Assembly: GCF_018474015.1 (NCBI RefSeq)
Contig: NZ_JAHCSG010000001.1
Coordinates: 248,001-312,000, forward strand
From: Williamsia sp. CHRR-6
GTDB taxonomy: Bacteria > Actinomycetota > Actinomycetes > Mycobacteriales > Mycobacteriaceae
Direction of reading: 5' to 3'
Length of the DNA: 64,000 nucleotides
Within the stretch, counting starts at the first letter, position 1. The number at the start of each line of letters is the position of its first letter. A program made the translations under genes and the position numbers. Below, in pieces: positions 1-8,856 of this stretch. The notes beneath the pieces were generated by a model. It ran no database searches and was not told the origin of the DNA. It was given only the letters and a program-made list of their open reading frames with translations.

Positions 1-1275
1 GGGCGAACCATCGGCAGCTGGCCCCAGCTGGGCGGCGAGGTGGCGCTGGGCGGGGCGACGTGCGCCGCGGCGGTTCGTCGGCTGGCGCTGGGGCGCGAGC
101 TGCCATCGGGGCGGGTACGCGTGGACCTGGACCGACTGCTCGACACCATCATCGAGCCTGCCGTCGCAGATCGGTCGACCACCTCGTCGACCGGGGAGCT
201 CGTTGATCCGAGGAGCACCTTCGGTGAACTCGACGACATCGAGGCCGTGCTCTTCGCCGGACGCCGCGCTCCCTCGCCCGGGAACGCTCAGCGCTGGCGG
301 ATCACCGCGGTGGACAACACGATTCGCATCGCACTGGGCGACCAGCCCGCCGGACCCACCGACATCGACGACCGGGCCGGCATCGTGACGCTGGGCATGG
401 TCGCGCACAACGTACGGGTGGCCGCAGCCGAGCGCTCGATCCTGGGCGCCGACCTGATCGCGCCCACCGCCGACGACCATCGCACACTGGTCGTCGAACT
501 CGGTGATCGCACCGATCCGACGCTGGCGCGGCGCACCGACGCGATGCTCGCCCGTCACACCAACCGGATGCCTGGGGATGCAAGCGCCCTGTCCGATACC
601 GAGACCGCCGCACTGCTCGGTGCCGTCGGCGACGTCGCACTGCCCAGCGGCACCATTCCCCCGGGGCTACGCGTGGTGGCCGATCCGCATGGCCTCGACA
701 ACTGCGCACAACTGTTCGCCGCCTACGAGCGGATTCGCTACCTCACCCCCGCATTGCACCGGGAGATGGTCGACGAACTGCGCTTGCCCGGCGCCACCGG
801 CAATCCCGACACCGGGATCGCGCTACCGAGCGTCGGGTTGCCCCCGCAGATGGTGGTGATGCTCGACGTGTTGCGGCGGGCCGACGCGATGGCCGAGCTC
901 GACGCATGGGACGCCGGGCACTCGCTGGGTGCCGCGGCCGCGGCTGCGGTGCAGTCGAGTTCGGCTCTGGTCGCTGTCGTCGGGGTAGACCACACCCCCG
1001 CCACCCTCGCGTACTGCGGCATGGTCGCTGAGGCTTTGTGGATTCGCGCCACCGAGATCGGCCTGGCCGTGTGCCCGATGAACCCGGTCTCGCTCTACGC
1101 CCGAACCGACGCCGAGCGGCGGTTGATCTCCCCAGGTCGTGCGCACGAGCTCGGCGAACTCGACCGCGCGCTCCATTCCGAACTCGGTGTGCTGGAGTCG
1201 GAGTCGGTGGCGATGATCGTCCGAATCCACCGCTCGACGGTGCGACCGCCGATCAGCCGACGACGCCGATACTGA
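1..1275 (+). CDS. ThiF/nitroreductase fusion protein, Rv1355c (MoeY) type, 3' part
   Basis: The frame is open from the first base of the window, so the 5' end lies outside. About 424 residues are visible. The first 30 or so look like the tail of a ThiF/MoeB-type adenylating domain. From about residue 65 the sequence looks like a nitroreductase-family domain (FAGRRAPSPGNAQRWRI, with a later HSLGAAAAAAVQSSSALVAVV stretch split across the core). This ThiF plus nitroreductase architecture is that of the actinobacterial Rv1355c family, often named MoeY. The link to molybdopterin synthesis is by name only, and no other moe gene is present here. The gene converges on the sugar transferase gene downstream. 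Confidence 0.75.
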   Translation, partial: GRTIGSWPQLGGEVALGGATCAAAVRRLALGRELPSGRVRVDLDRLLDTIIEPAVADRSTTSSTGELVDPRSTFGELDDIEAVLFAGRRAPSPGNAQRWRITAVDNTIRIALGDQPAGPTDIDDRAGIVTLGMVAHNVRVAAAERSILGADLIAPTADDHRTLVVELGDRTDPTLARRTDAMLARHTNRMPGDASALSDTETAALLGAVGDVALPSGTIPPGLRVVADPHGLDNCAQLFAAYERIRYLTPALHREMVDELRLPGATGNPDTGIALPSVGLPPQMVVMLDVLRRADAMAELDAWDAGHSLGAAAAAAVQSSSALVAVVGVDHTPATLAYCGMVAEALWIRATEIGLAVCPMNPVSLYARTDAERRLISPGRAHELGELDRALHSELGVLESESVAMIVRIHRSTVRPPISRRRRY

Positions 1276-1362
1276 TCGATCGGACGGTCGGCGGTCGGGG
1301 GCGGGCTCGCCGGCCGGACGCCGCGCACGCACCGTCGGACAGGCCAGGTCGGGTGCGGACGG

Positions 1363-2889
1363 TCAGTAGGCTCCGTCGCTGCTCACCACGGCCCGGGCGG
1401 TACGCCAGAGGATGATGACGTCGGACATGATCGACCAGTTCTCCACGTAGGACAGGTCCAGGCGGACCGATTCCTCCCAGGACAGATCCGAGCGTCCCGA
1501 CACCTGCCACAGCCCGGTGATACCGGGCTTGACCAGCATCCGTCGCGTCACCACGTGGTCGTAGGTCTCCACCTCTTCACGCAGCGGTGGGCGCGGCCCG
1601 ACCAGGCTCATCGAACCGCCGATCACGTTGAACAGTTGCGGGAGTTCGTCGAGGCTGAAGCGGCGCATGAACTTGCCCACCGGGGTGACCCGGGGATCGT
1701 TCTGCATCTTGAACAGCACTCCGTTGCCCTCGCTGAGTTCGGCCAACTGCTGACGCTGGGCGTCGGCCCCGTCGACCATCGAACGGAACTTCCACATCCG
1801 GAACGGCTCGTTGTTGAGGCCCATCCGCTCGCCGCGATAGAACACCGGGCCCGGTGAGGTGGCCTTGACCGCGATGGCACACACCAGCAGGACCGGCGAC
1901 AGCACCAGCAGGCCCACCGCGGTGACCGCGCGGTCGAAGGCCGACTTGAGGAACCGGTTCGCACCCTCATAGCTGGGCTTGTCGATGTGCAGCAGCGGCA
2001 GACCGGCCACCGGTCGCACCATCATCCGTGGACCGGCCACGTCGGTGACGCCCGGCGACACCAGCATGTCGACGTCCATTCCTTCGAGATCCCAGGACAA
2101 TTCGCGCATCGCCGAGTGGCCCAACACCTCTGCGGAGGTGACCGCGACCGTGGTGGCACCGGACAGCGCCACCGCTGAGCGCGCGTCGGTGATGTCACCG
2201 AAGACCGGGACCGAGCGTCCGTCGAAGTCGATGACCTGATCGGTGTTCGGTTGCTCGGGTACGCACAGGCCGACAACCTCGTACCCCAGTTCAGGATGCG
2301 CGCCGAACCGCTCGATGAGGGTGCGGGCCGAACCGACGCTGCCGACGACCAACACGCGCTCGAGGTACCGACCCGAACAGCGCATCGCGATGAGGTGCCG
2401 ACGCATGAACCAACGGGTGACGAGCAGCAGGACGGTCCCGAGCGGGAACGCGACGGCCAGGAAGCCGCGAGCGACGTTGAGGCTGAGAAGCTGATCGATG
2501 ATGGCGAACACCCCGAAGGTCATCACCGACGAGGTCAGCACCCGGCTGTACTCGGTGGGGCCGCCGCCGAGCACCCGGCGATCGGAGCTCTGGGTGACGC
2601 GCAGCATCGCGAACCAGCAGACCGCGATGGCCAGAGCGACGATGATCGCGGGAAAGCTGAAGCGACCCAGACTGTGGTTGAGGTGATAGCCGAAGCGGGC
2701 CACCAGCGCGACGATCACCGCGGCGGTCACCACGATCAGGTCGACGGTGCGAGCCAGCGATGCGTATCGGTAGAGCCACGCCTGTGACCGCGGTTGGATG
2801 AACCTGGTGTCGCCGGGGATGCGCGCGTTACCTGCATGAGGAGTCGTCGAGGTTCGGCGAGGAGTGTCTCGAAAGGGGATCGCGTACAC
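1363..2889 (-). CDS. Polyprenyl-phosphate sugar-1-phosphate transferase (exopolysaccharide priming)
   Basis: 508 residues, of the WcaJ/RfbP/CpsE priming-transferase type. These membrane enzymes move a sugar-1-phosphate from a nucleotide sugar to polyprenyl phosphate and so start exopolysaccharide or glycoconjugate assembly. Hydrophobic segments lie near residues 48-65, 80-96, 120-136 and 142-158. A Rossmann-like domain with VVGSVGSA follows near 180. The C-terminal catalytic domain (from about 315) carries a membrane segment, then YRGERMG, WKFRSM and [20 protein letters not shown]. The GTG start at 2889 is preceded by a good GAAGGAAG ribosome-binding site. No glycosyltransferase cluster surrounds it, so the sugar and the product cannot be named. 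Confidence 0.9.
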   Translation of the reverse strand: MYAIPFRDTPRRTSTTPHAGNARIPGDTRFIQPRSQAWLYRYASLARTVDLIVVTAAVIVALVARFGYHLNHSLGRFSFPAIIVALAIAVCWFAMLRVTQSSDRRVLGGGPTEYSRVLTSSVMTFGVFAIIDQLLSLNVARGFLAVAFPLGTVLLLVTRWFMRRHLIAMRCSGRYLERVLVVGSVGSARTLIERFGAHPELGYEVVGLCVPEQPNTDQVIDFDGRSVPVFGDITDARSAVALSGATTVAVTSAEVLGHSAMRELSWDLEGMDVDMLVSPGVTDVAGPRMMVRPVAGLPLLHIDKPSYEGANRFLKSAFDRAVTAVGLLVLSPVLLVCAIAVKATSPGPVFYRGERMGLNNEPFRMWKFRSMVDGADAQRQQLAELSEGNGVLFKMQNDPRVTPVGKFMRRFSLDELPQLFNVIGGSMSLVGPRPPLREEVETYDHVVTRRMLVKPGITGLWQVSGRSDLSWEESVRLDLSYVENWSIMSDVIILWRTARAVVSSDGAY

Positions 2890-3036
2890 GCTTCTTCCTT
2901 CACAACTGATCGAACTCGGTGGCAGCGGGCGGAGGCTGAGATCCGCGGCTTCGGGATTCCGGACGAGACCGTGGCTGTAAATGTGAGTCCTCGGTGCGCG
3001 GTGTGATCTCTAAATCGAATTGTGGATCGGATGTGT

Positions 3037-3048
3037 TACCGATCGGTA
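3037..3048. promoter_or_regulatory. Perfect 12-bp palindrome upstream of the sugar transferase gene
   Basis: TACCGATCGGTA is a perfect palindrome about 150 bp upstream of the sugar transferase start and just downstream of the TetR gene stop. It sits in a stretch that is AT-rich for this genome. It could be an operator for the neighbouring TetR protein or another repressor. That link is inference from position only. Confidence 0.3.
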
Positions 3049-3103
3049 GCAGCCAGGTCAGCGATACGCGACGACGGGGTGTGAAAAGGTTTAAAAGCGC
3101 AGT

Positions 3104-3718
3104 TCAGAAGCGTGAAGATGTGAGCGCTGCCACAGCCATGGACTGCAGCTGCAGGCGCAGTTCTGCCACCGGGATGACGCCTAGGCGTGGCGCGGAGTTG
3201 ATCAACCCGAACACCGCCTGCGCTCGCACCATCGCGTGTGGCCGGTCGATGGCGACTGCGGCCATCAGAGCATCAGCCCACAGCCCGATGTAGCTGCGCT
3301 GCCGACGTCTGATCTCGGCGGCGCGCTCGTCGTCGAGCGCGCCGAGGTCTCGGTATTGCACGGTGATGAGATCTGGCTCGGTGGTGGCGAAGTCGACGTG
3401 CAGCTCGACGAGGCGATGCAGTCGTAGCACCGGGTCGGCGACGTCCACTGCGGTGGCCCCAGCGAGCAAACGGTCGGAGATGTCGATCAGCATTGCGGCC
3501 AACAGATCCTGCTTGCCCGTGAAGTGGCGATACATGGCCGGCCCACTCACACCGACGGCCGCCCCGATGTCTTCGAGCCGCACCGCGGCATATCCACCCA
3601 CGGCCATCAGCCGCGCCGCCGCGGCCAACAACGCCTGGCGCCGTGCCGCTTTCGCCGCTGCCCGACCGACGCTGGCTGCAGTCGGGGCCGACTCGGGGGA
3701 CTGCGGATCACTCGCCAC
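3104..3718 (-). CDS. TetR/AcrR family transcriptional regulator
   Basis: About 204 residues from a GTG at 3718. The helix-turn-helix lies near residues 30-75, with AAARLMAVGGYAAVRLEDIG followed by the recognition-helix region GVSGPAMYRHFTGKQDLL. The divergent C-terminal half would bind ligand and form the dimer. The open frame extends to 3841, and an ATG at 3754 is an alternative start. Neither start has a convincing ribosome-binding site. The added N-terminal residues look non-homologous, so I chose the shorter form. The gene is on the same strand as the sugar transferase gene. No target gene is obvious from the context. Confidence 0.85.
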   Translation of the reverse strand: MASDPQSPESAPTAASVGRAAAKAARRQALLAAAARLMAVGGYAAVRLEDIGAAVGVSGPAMYRHFTGKQDLLAAMLIDISDRLLAGATAVDVADPVLRLHRLVELHVDFATTEPDLITVQYRDLGALDDERAAEIRRRQRSYIGLWADALMAAVAIDRPHAMVRAQAVFGLINSAPRLGVIPVAELRLQLQSMAVAALTSSRF

Positions 3719-4206
3719 AGTCAGGATGCGAACCGGGAGTCGCGGGTCGGGCATACGCACAGCACCAGCGCAGCGGCGAGGCCAGTGGCAGTCGCACAAC
3801 CAACCTCCGGCCGCAACGACGCATCGAGGGCCCCTCGGCAAGCAGGCTCAGTCTCATCCCGATGACTGTAGTTATCGTCGGTTGCCGTCGCGGCATCTGA
3901 GCCCACTTGATGGAACGCGCCGAACAGCGTCTCAGTCAGCCGACATCGGAGCCCGATGTCGTCAGGCGTCGTAGCTGACCAACCCTCTGCCAAGAGCCGA
4001 GCAGCGTGGCTGCCGGGCGAGAACCACGCCGGGATTGTGCCCCCTGGTTCGAGTCGGATGGCACTGCGGCCCTGCGATGTCATCCCTGGGGCCATGGCGG
4101 ACAGACCACGAGCGGCGATCGTCATGAGCGGGCGGGCCCACCGACACCCCGGCAGCTGCCGCCAGGAGTCGAGACATGGAAGTGTTACGAGCCGCGACAA
4201 GAAAGG
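3719..4206. other. Gene-poor region between the TetR gene and the tRNA genes
   Basis: Nearly 490 bp without a convincing gene. Open frames here lack recognisable domains, and some run into the tRNA sequence. One notable structure is a perfect 9-bp inverted repeat, CGACATCGG (3941-3949) and CCGATGTCG (3953-3961), with a 3-nt loop. There is no T-run after it on either strand, so it is more likely an operator than an intrinsic terminator. I see no integrase fragment and no tRNA 3'-end duplication that would mark an integrated element. Confidence 0.5.
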
Positions 4207-4228
4207 ACCCGATCTGGACCTATCGGGT
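4207..4228 (-). terminator. Hairpin terminator after the tRNA-Asn/tRNA-Met unit
   Basis: Arms ACCCGAT (4207-4213) and ATCGGGT (4222-4228) form a perfect 7-bp stem with an 8-nt loop, 8 nt past the 3' end of tRNA-Met. On the minus strand the stem is followed by CCTTTCTTGT, which is pyrimidine-rich. Position and form fit termination of the tRNA transcript. Confidence 0.6.
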
Positions 4229-4235
4229 TGAGGGG

Positions 4236-4309
4236 TGGGGCGGGCGGGGCTCGAACCCGCGACCAAGGGATTATGAGTCCCCGGCTCTGACCAACTGAGC
4301 TACCGCCCC
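4236..4309 (-). tRNA. tRNA-Met (anticodon CAT), elongator type
   Basis: A 74-nt cloverleaf reads on the minus strand. Acceptor arm GGGGCGG pairs with CCGCCCC (4237-4243), with discriminator A at 4236. The anticodon CAT is at 4273-4275 in loop CTCATAA. The T arm is GCGGG/TTCGAGC/CCCGC at 4244-4260. CCA is not encoded. The paired first acceptor base rules out initiator type. A tRNA-Ile2 with lysidine-modified CAT cannot be excluded from sequence alone, but the anticodon region resembles actinobacterial elongator Met. Confidence 0.9.
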
Positions 4310-4328
4310 AGGTTCGGCGCCACGGAGG

Positions 4329-4401
4329 CTCCCCCAACTGGACTCGAACCAGTAACCGTCCGATTAACAGTCGGAAGCTCTGCCAATTGAGCTATGGGGG
4401 A
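4329..4401 (-). tRNA. tRNA-Asn (anticodon GTT)
   Basis: A 73-nt cloverleaf on the minus strand. Acceptor TCCCCCA pairs with TGGGGGA (4330-4336), with discriminator G at 4329. The anticodon GTT is at 4366-4368 in loop CTGTTAA. It lies 19 nt upstream of tRNA-Met on the same strand, so the two are probably co-transcribed. A TAGAGT box (complement of 4446-4451) about 45 bp upstream is a plausible -10 element. Confidence 0.95.
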
Positions 4402-4618
4402 CGGTGGATCGACAGCCACGCAACGCGTCCGGCGAACCGGGTACGACTCTAGCCCATCAGCACCGGGCTGCACCAAATCGCCGCCGCACTCCCTGTGGCT
4501 ACGCGCCAACCCCCGGGGGTGTACACCGCCGACGATGGTCATAGGCCGACCGCCCCGCCCGGTACCCGACCACATCGGGCAGGATGGTCGGGACACCGAC
4601 TGGCGAAGGAGCTTCACG

Positions 4619-4861
4619 ATGGTCCGCATTCTTGCCTTCCTCGGCATCGGGTACGTGCTGGGTGCCAAGGCCGGACGCCGCCGCTACGACCAGATCTCAC
4701 GCGCGTACCACGCGGTGACCGAGTCGCCCGCCACCAAGAAGGTCATCGACGTCAGCCGCCAGAAGTTGTCCGACAAGTTGAGCACCCAGCCGCAGCTGAC
4801 CGAGGTGCACCACATCGACGCCGACACCACCGTCTACGCACCCCGCGATCCGCGCGACTGA
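4619..4861 (+). CDS. Small membrane-anchored protein, Rv2342-like
   Basis: 80 residues starting MVRILAFLGIGYVLGAKAGR. The start is fixed by GAAGGAG at 4606-4612. The N-terminus is one short hydrophobic, glycine-rich segment followed by a basic GRRRYDQI patch and a soluble tail with SPATKKVIDVSRQKLSDKL. This layout resembles YtxH-type small proteins. Position beside dnaG matches the conserved Rv2342 gene of mycobacteria, whose function is unknown. It converges on dnaG. Confidence 0.75.
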   Translation: MVRILAFLGIGYVLGAKAGRRRYDQISRAYHAVTESPATKKVIDVSRQKLSDKLSTQPQLTEVHHIDADTTVYAPRDPRD

Positions 4862-4901
4862 ACCCACCGGCACCGCCGCACACCGCCGCCGGACCGATGT
4901 C

Positions 4902-6824
4902 TCAGGTGACCGGCGCACCTGGATCGACCGCCTGCTCGAGCAGGCTGCGGCGGTAGGCCTCCAGGGCCACGAGATCACCGAACAGGGAGTTGTAGGCGTC
5001 AGGATCGTCGCTGGGTGACATCCGCCGCAGTCGCGACTTGATGTCGGCGATCTGCTCCCCCACCCACACCTCCTGCAGCCGCGCCAGCACGCTACCGATG
5101 TAGCGCGGTATGGCTGCTTCCCCGACGGGCATCGGCTCCACGGCCAACTCGGTCAGCAGCGACGCCAGTACCGGGTTGTCGAGCTCGCGACCGACCGCCT
5201 CCACCCAGGCTGCACCCCCGAGCCCGGCGCTGGTGCCGCCGACACCCTCGATCGCGGTGCGCACCAACGCATAGGCAGGTTCTGGGAAACATTCCACCGG
5301 CAGCGCATCGAACACCGTGCCTGCGATCGCCGGGTACTGCAGAGCCGCCTTGAGCGCTTCGCGCTGCGGCCACAGCCGCGGATCGGTCGGCGACGGCCGG
5401 GCCGCACCCGCTACCCCCGATGTGGGGCCCGACGGCGCCGATCCGGTCGCCGCGCGCGCCTGCGCCCGCGCGGCGGCACCGGTGCTGACCGCACCCGCGT
5501 TGGCCTGTTCACGAACCCGACGCAGCACCTGTCCCACATCGTCCCAGCCAACCCAGCCGGCGAGCTGTCGGGCGTATTCGTCCCGTAACGCCACGTCCTT
5601 GATGCGCGCCACCACCGGCACGGTGTCACGTAGCGCGTGCACCCGCCCCTCGGCGGTGTCGAGGTCGTGACCACCGAGAACCGCGCGAATCGCGAACTGG
5701 AACATAGGAATCCGGCGGGCCACCAGATCCCGCACAGCGGTGTCGCCACCGCGTTGGCGTAGCTCGCACGGATCCATGCCGTCGGGGGCGATGGCGACGA
5801 AAGTCTGACCGGCGATGCTCTGCTCCCCCTCGAATGCCTTGAGCGCAGCCGCTTTACCGGCAGCATCGCCGTCGAAGGTGTAGATCACCTCGCCACGGAA
5901 GTACGAGTCGTCCATCAACAATCGACGCAGCAGCGCCAGGTGGTCATCGCCGAAGGCGGTGCCACACGCGGCCACCGCCGTGGTGACGCCGGACAGGTGC
6001 ATGGCCATCACGTCGGTGTAGCCCTCGACGATGACGACCTGATGCCCCTTGGCGATGCTCTTCTTGGCGTGATCGAGGCCGAACAGCACCTGAGACTTCC
6101 TGTACAGCATGGTCTCTGGGGTGTTCATGTACTTACCCATGGTGTCGTCGTCGAACAGCTTGCGCGCCCCGAAACCGATGATGTCGTTGCCCAGGTTGCG
6201 AATAGGCCAGAGCAGTCGCCGACGGAATCGGTCGATGGGCCCGCGCTGACCTTGCTTGGACAACCCGGCCGCCTCGAGTTCGGAGAACTCGAAACCCTGG
6301 CCCAGCAATGTCGTGGTCATCGCATCCCACGCCGATGGCGCATAGCCACAACCGAATTGGGTGGCAGCAGCCTGATCGAAGTCACGCTCGGTCAGGTACG
6401 CGCGCGCCGTCTGTGCCTCGGGGGTGAGCAACTGCTCGGCGTAGAACTTCTGCGCCGCGGCATTGGCCGCCACCAACCGCGCCCGGGTGCCGCGATCCCG
6501 CGCGACACTGGTGCCGCCACCCTCGTAGTTGATCTGGTAGCCGATCCGGTCGGCGAGTTGCTCCACCGCCTCGACGAACGAGATGTGTTCCTGCTTCTGC
6601 AGAAACGTGTAGACGTCGCCGCCTTCGCCGCAGCCGAAACAGTGGAAGTGACCGTGGTTGGGGCGCACGTGAAACGACGGCGACTTCTCGTCGTGGAAGG
6701 GACACAGCCCCTTCATACTGTCGGCCCCCGCCTTTCGCAGCGACACGTAGTCGCCGATGATCTCCTCGATCCGGGTGCGTTCACGGATGGCCGTGATGTC
6801 ACGATCAGGAATTCGGCCGGCCAC
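4902..6824 (-). CDS. dnaG: DNA primase
   Basis: 640 residues, normal for bacterial primase. It makes RNA primers for Okazaki fragments and works with the replicative helicase. The N-terminal zinc-binding domain has C41, H44, C62 and C65 (CPFH and CFGC). The catalytic core carries the TOPRIM signatures VIVEGYTDVMAMH and FDGDAAGKAAA. A C-terminal helicase-interaction region follows an alanine-rich linker near residues 440-475. The start is GTG with only a weak ribosome-binding site. It lies 64 bp downstream of dgt on the same strand. Confidence 0.97.
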   Translation of the reverse strand: MAGRIPDRDITAIRERTRIEEIIGDYVSLRKAGADSMKGLCPFHDEKSPSFHVRPNHGHFHCFGCGEGGDVYTFLQKQEHISFVEAVEQLADRIGYQINYEGGGTSVARDRGTRARLVAANAAAQKFYAEQLLTPEAQTARAYLTERDFDQAAATQFGCGYAPSAWDAMTTTLLGQGFEFSELEAAGLSKQGQRGPIDRFRRRLLWPIRNLGNDIIGFGARKLFDDDTMGKYMNTPETMLYRKSQVLFGLDHAKKSIAKGHQVVIVEGYTDVMAMHLSGVTTAVAACGTAFGDDHLALLRRLLMDDSYFRGEVIYTFDGDAAGKAAALKAFEGEQSIAGQTFVAIAPDGMDPCELRQRGGDTAVRDLVARRIPMFQFAIRAVLGGHDLDTAEGRVHALRDTVPVVARIKDVALRDEYARQLAGWVGWDDVGQVLRRVREQANAGAVSTGAAARAQARAATGSAPSGPTSGVAGAARPSPTDPRLWPQREALKAALQYPAIAGTVFDALPVECFPEPAYALVRTAIEGVGGTSAGLGGAAWVEAVGRELDNPVLASLLTELAVEPMPVGEAAIPRYIGSVLARLQEVWVGEQIADIKSRLRRMSPSDDPDAYNSLFGDLVALEAYRRSLLEQAVDPGAPVT

Positions 6825-6888
6825 GGGCTCGAGTGTATCGCCGTGGGACGTGGCCCGAGGCCGGCGCCGGCCCCCCGGCCGAGGGTGA

Positions 6889-8193
6889 TCAGCCCAGGTG
6901 CGCCTGGGCGCCGGAGTTCTGTCGGTCGGTGCGTTCGAGTCGACCCTCGGTCATCGATGCGATCTGGTCGACCACCACCCGCATGCGCGCACCGTCGTCG
7001 GTCGCCTCCCGCCACGCGGGTACGAACAGCGGGTCGAGCCCACCCGGAGCAGCCCGGGCCAACCATCCGGCCACCCGGTGGATGCGCTCGCGCTGACGTT
7101 CCTGGTGGGCGCGGTGGCGGCGATCGGAGAAGATGAACCGCAACGCCATCGTCTTGAGGACGGCCACCTCGGCCGCCACGGTGGGCGGCACACAGAGCCC
7201 GGCGCCGAACCGTCGGATCGGCTCGCCGTCGGTGGCCGCGCGGGTGCTGCTGATAGCCGCAGACGCGAATCGGCCCACGAGTTCGCTGGTGAGGCGCTTG
7301 AGCGCAACCGCTGAGCGCAGGGTCCCGTCGTAGGTGTCGATCGCCGAGACGATCTCCAACCCGGCCAGCCGCGCTGCGGCGTCGACGAGTTCATCGACGT
7401 CGAGACCGGAGAACTCGCGGACCCCGATCTCGGCGAGTTCGCGACGCTCGACCGGATCGGCGAGACCGCGCAGATCGATCCGACCGGCCAGCACCCCGTC
7501 CTCGACATCGTGCACCGAGTAGGCCACGTCGTCGGACCAGTCCATCACCTGCGACTCCAGGCACTGCCGCGACCCGATCGCACCGTCGCGCACCCATCTC
7601 AGCGCCGCGGCATCGTCCTCGTACGCCCCGAACTTCGACCCCGGCGCCTGCCGGGTCCACGGGTACTTCAGCATTGCGTCGAGCGACGCACGGGTGAGGT
7701 TGAGTCCCACGCTGTGGCCGTCGGCATCAAGCATCTTGGGCTCGAGGCGGGTCAGGATGCGTAGGTTCTGAGCGTTCCCCTCGAACCCGCCGATGTCGGC
7801 GGCCACCTCGTCGAGCGCACGCTCGCCGTTGTGCCCGTACGGCGGATGTCCGATGTCATGGGCAAGTCCGGCCAACTCGACGAGGTCGGGATCGCAGCCC
7901 AATCCCACGGCGATGCCCCGACCGATCTGTCCCACCTCCAGCGAATGGGTCAGACGCGTCCGTGGGGTGTCACCCTCGCGTGGACCGACGACCTGCGTCT
8001 TGTCCGCCAGTCGACGTAGCGCCGCCGAGTGCAGCACGCGAGCCCGGTCGCGGGCGAATTCGCTGCGGCTCTGGTCCTCGTCACCGGGCAGGATAGCTGC
8101 CTTCGGCGACTCGACGACCAGCCGTTCGGTGTCGTGCGCGTCATAGGTCGCTGCACCTGACGAACCGCCGGTCGGGACCCCTCGAGATGTCAC
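6889..8193 (-). CDS. dgt: Deoxyguanosinetriphosphate triphosphohydrolase-like HD protein
   Basis: 434 residues from a GTG at 8193, 4 bp after the cold-shock gene stop. The open frame runs further upstream, but that part is the out-of-frame shadow of the cold-shock gene. dGTPases release triphosphate from dGTP and balance dNTP pools. The HD metal site is visible as H83 ([13 protein letters not shown]), then H112-D113 and H116 in [14 protein letters not shown]. Length and position between dnaG and a cold-shock gene match Rv2344c. Many members of this family are annotated only as deoxyguanosinetriphosphate triphosphohydrolase-like, and substrate preference is not predictable here. Confidence 0.93.
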   Translation of the reverse strand: MTSRGVPTGGSSGAATYDAHDTERLVVESPKAAILPGDEDQSRSEFARDRARVLHSAALRRLADKTQVVGPREGDTPRTRLTHSLEVGQIGRGIAVGLGCDPDLVELAGLAHDIGHPPYGHNGERALDEVAADIGGFEGNAQNLRILTRLEPKMLDADGHSVGLNLTRASLDAMLKYPWTRQAPGSKFGAYEDDAAALRWVRDGAIGSRQCLESQVMDWSDDVAYSVHDVEDGVLAGRIDLRGLADPVERRELAEIGVREFSGLDVDELVDAAARLAGLEIVSAIDTYDGTLRSAVALKRLTSELVGRFASAAISSTRAATDGEPIRRFGAGLCVPPTVAAEVAVLKTMALRFIFSDRRHRAHQERQRERIHRVAGWLARAAPGGLDPLFVPAWREATDDGARMRVVVDQIASMTEGRLERTDRQNSGAQAHLG

Positions 8194-8197
8194 CGCG

Positions 8198-8680
8198 TCA
8201 GTCGACGACCCAGCCGCGCGCCACGGCGAAGTCGGTGATCTTGCCTCGGATGGCGATGATCTGGGCGGCGGTGAGGGTGCCCGAAGCGTCGAGCAGCAGC
8301 TCGGTGATCTCCTCGGTGAACACCGCCGAATCCAACACAGCCGAGTCCGACGACCGCGAGGCCCGACGCGGGCGGTCGGATCGTTCCCCGCGATCTCGCT
8401 GATCGCCTCGGTCGCGGTGGTCGTCGCGGCGGCCGTCGCGCGCTCCCGCCGGAGCCGCACCGGTGACCGACACGTTGACCGCCTTGGAACCGCGATCGGT
8501 GTCCTGCACCTCGAACTCGACCTGCGCGCCCGGCTTCAGCGAGGCCTCGTCGAGGTCGGCGGCGTCGTTGATGTGCAAGAACACATCGGCCCCGCCCGAA
8601 TCCGGTGCCAGGAAACCGAACCCGCGATTGGCGTCGTAATGCACGACCTTGCCTGTCACCACACCGTCACCGGACACCAC
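8198..8680 (-). CDS. Cold-shock-domain protein with charged linker and C-terminal extension
   Basis: 160 residues, more than twice the length of a classical CspA. The first 75 or so form a cold-shock OB fold with the nucleic-acid-binding motif NRGFGFLAP and VFLHI. A linker of about 35 residues rich in Arg and Asp ([20 protein letters not shown]) follows. The tail of about 50 residues ([20 protein letters not shown]) looks folded and helical. Family knowledge suggests RNA chaperone or single-strand binding activity. The role of the tail is unknown. It is likely co-transcribed with dgt. Confidence 0.85.
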   Translation of the reverse strand: MVSGDGVVTGKVVHYDANRGFGFLAPDSGGADVFLHINDAADLDEASLKPGAQVEFEVQDTDRGSKAVNVSVTGAAPAGARDGRRDDHRDRGDQRDRGERSDRPRRASRSSDSAVLDSAVFTEEITELLLDASGTLTAAQIIAIRGKITDFAVARGWVVD

Positions 8681-8856
8681 AACCCACTCTCCGCGATCGT
8701 CGCATCGTGTCGGACCCCGTGCCCGGACCTGACGGCCGCTCAGACGATGATGTCAGACCACCGCTCGCAGCGACCATGGCGATCCGTGCGGCCGGGCCCC
8801 CGGCGACGCGCGCACCCGGCAGATCGGTGCCTGCACCGCCACGGTCGACGCCGACC

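Noticed and set aside
1276-1362. Terminator between the Rv1355c-like and sugar transferase genes
   Set aside because: Only short imperfect GC stems could be drawn, none clearly better than chance at this GC content.
3721-4266. Minus-strand open frame running from the tRNA-Met gene towards tetR
   Set aside because: Its start codes through the tRNA T-arm (GSSPARPTPQPD is the usual tRNA read-through artefact), and no domain is seen.
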